Assembly: GCA_012837715.1 (NCBI GenBank)
Contig: DUQR01000009.1
Coordinates: forward strand, 1 to 42,490
Length of the DNA: 42,490 nt
Direction of reading: 5' to 3'
From: Bacillota bacterium
Lineage (GTDB): Bacteria > Bacillota > UBA4882 > UBA10575
This document shows positions 42,139 through 42,490 of this stretch, in pieces; position 1 is the stretch's first letter, and every line of letters begins with the position of its first letter. A model generated the notes under the pieces. The model had not been told where the DNA came from, searched no databases, and saw nothing but the letters and a program-made list of their open reading frames with translations. A program made the translations under genes and the position numbers.

Positions 42139-42256
42139 AGCTTTTTGCGTTGTAACCAATAATAAAAATTCCAGTACAATAAATAGTGTTTGACGGAAAT
42201 TAGGCGATCAATATATTGTATTAGAATTGTTAAAGCAAAGAACAGCGCAGAAAGCC
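42139..42256 (+). repeat. Dispersed palindromic element, copy 5
   Basis: The copy is 118 bp. The outer arms pair almost fully: GCTTTTTGCGTTGT with ACAGCGCAGAAAGC, 14 bp including G-T pairs. The inner arms are AATTCCAGTACAATAAAT and ATATATTGTATTAGAATT. The promoter-like pair is TTGACG (42190-42195) and TATATT (42212-42217), spacing 16. It lies directly upstream of tandem promoters of a probable rRNA operon. Confidence 0.87.
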
Positions 42257-42269
42257 CGTTGAAAAATCC

Positions 42270-42299
42270 TTGACGAAAAGAGTAGTATCATGTTATATT
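42270..42299 (+). promoter_or_regulatory. Candidate rRNA promoter P1
   Basis: TTGACG (42270-42275) and TATATT (42294-42299) with 18 bp between them. It is about 100 bp upstream of a second promoter, the usual tandem layout of rRNA operons in Firmicutes. Confidence 0.5.
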
Positions 42300-42368
42300 A
42301 CTAAAGTACGATTTGCGACCCCGTTAAATGAAGAAAAGAGTTAGAAAAACAATCCAAAAACATAGGAC

Positions 42369-42397
42369 TAGACAAGCGATACTAAACATGATATAAT
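42369..42397 (+). promoter_or_regulatory. Candidate rRNA promoter P2
   Basis: TAGACA (42369-42374) and TATAAT (42392-42397) with a 17-bp spacer and an extended -10 (TGA before TATAAT). A start would fall near 42404-42408. Confidence 0.65.
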
Positions 42398-42403
42398 AAA
42401 CGG

Positions 42404-42490
42404 GTGTCCTAGAGAGACAAAAAATAACTGAACCCTGAAAACTGAACAGCACAGACAGGTAAGCAGCTTTTCAACCGGGGAACCGGTTGG
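42404..42490 (+). other. Probable leader of an rRNA operon (runs off the window)
   Basis: CCTGAAAACTGAACAG (42434-42449) resembles the sequence that precedes rRNA genes in many Firmicutes. The window ends in a hairpin, CAACCGG and CCGGTTG with a GGAA tetraloop (42472-42489). The 16S gene itself is not in the window, so the call is inferred. Confidence 0.5.

Noticed and set aside
9911-42256. CRISPR array as an explanation for the repeats
   Set aside because: Copies are thousands of bases apart, longer than CRISPR repeats and have no regular spacers; no cas gene is present.
9911-42256. Insertion sequence encoding its own transposase
   Set aside because: Elements of about 115 bp have no coding capacity, and no transposase gene is found in the window.

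Overview
This window looks like chromosomal DNA of a low-to-mid GC Firmicute with a probable outer membrane, i.e. a Limnochordia-like or other diderm lineage (inference). The evidence for Firmicutes is the disA / carD / PIN-TRAM / ispDF order, a T-box in front of serA, a TPP riboswitch, YlbF, the YqhH/YqhG-type pair, a YesMN-type two-component system and many TTG/GTG starts behind strong GGAGG sites. The evidence for a second membrane is a porin-like acidic secreted beta-strand protein (29914-31074) and a sugar-binding protein with a cleavable signal peptide but no lipobox cysteine.

Layout. 1-3.8 kb: the tail of disA, carD, a PIN-TRAM membrane protein, a small HTH regulator with an inverted repeat at its promoter, and a fused ispD-ispF. 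3.8-7.8 kb: a TPP riboswitch with terminator controlling a thiamine-type ABC transporter (thiB-thiP-thiQ). 7.9-9.8 kb: a GH2-family protein that has lost both catalytic glutamates. 9.9-12.7 kb: T-box-controlled serA, then apt. 12.8-17.4 kb: a 29-residue membrane peptide, a B12-binding radical SAM protein, a TrmN6-type methyltransferase and a subtilisin-type protease. 17.4-18.9 kb (minus strand): a SatD/DUF3307 pair. 19.1-23.0 kb: a PstS-like/CapA fusion, ylbF, prmA and rsmE. 23.1-26.0 kb (minus): yqhG and a SNF2 helicase. 26.1-29.6 kb: dusB, a consensus promoter with a short terminated leader, greA and lysS. 29.8-31.1 kb: the porin-like protein with an unusual leader. 31.4-41.9 kb: a sugar-utilisation island (GH4 enzyme, YesM/YesN sensor and regulator, a lipoprotein binding protein, a second binding protein, two permeases, and a convergent AraC regulator). 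No ATPase is encoded there, so a shared MsiK-type ATPase elsewhere is likely. 42.2-42.5 kb: tandem promoters and a leader that look like the start of an rRNA operon.

The most unusual signal is a dispersed family of five related elements of about 110-118 bp (9911, 13038, 20839, 27233, 42139). Each is a long imperfect palindrome with an AT-rich central hairpin. All lie between genes, all have the same orientation, and each lies upstream of a co-oriented transcription unit (serA, the radical SAM gene, ylbF, greA, the rRNA leader). Four carry a promoter-like pair (TTGAC-type hexamer, 16 bp, TATATT-type hexamer) in the same place, reading toward the downstream gene. I do not recognise the family. 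It could be a non-autonomous palindromic repeat that acts as a portable promoter or a structured 5' leader.
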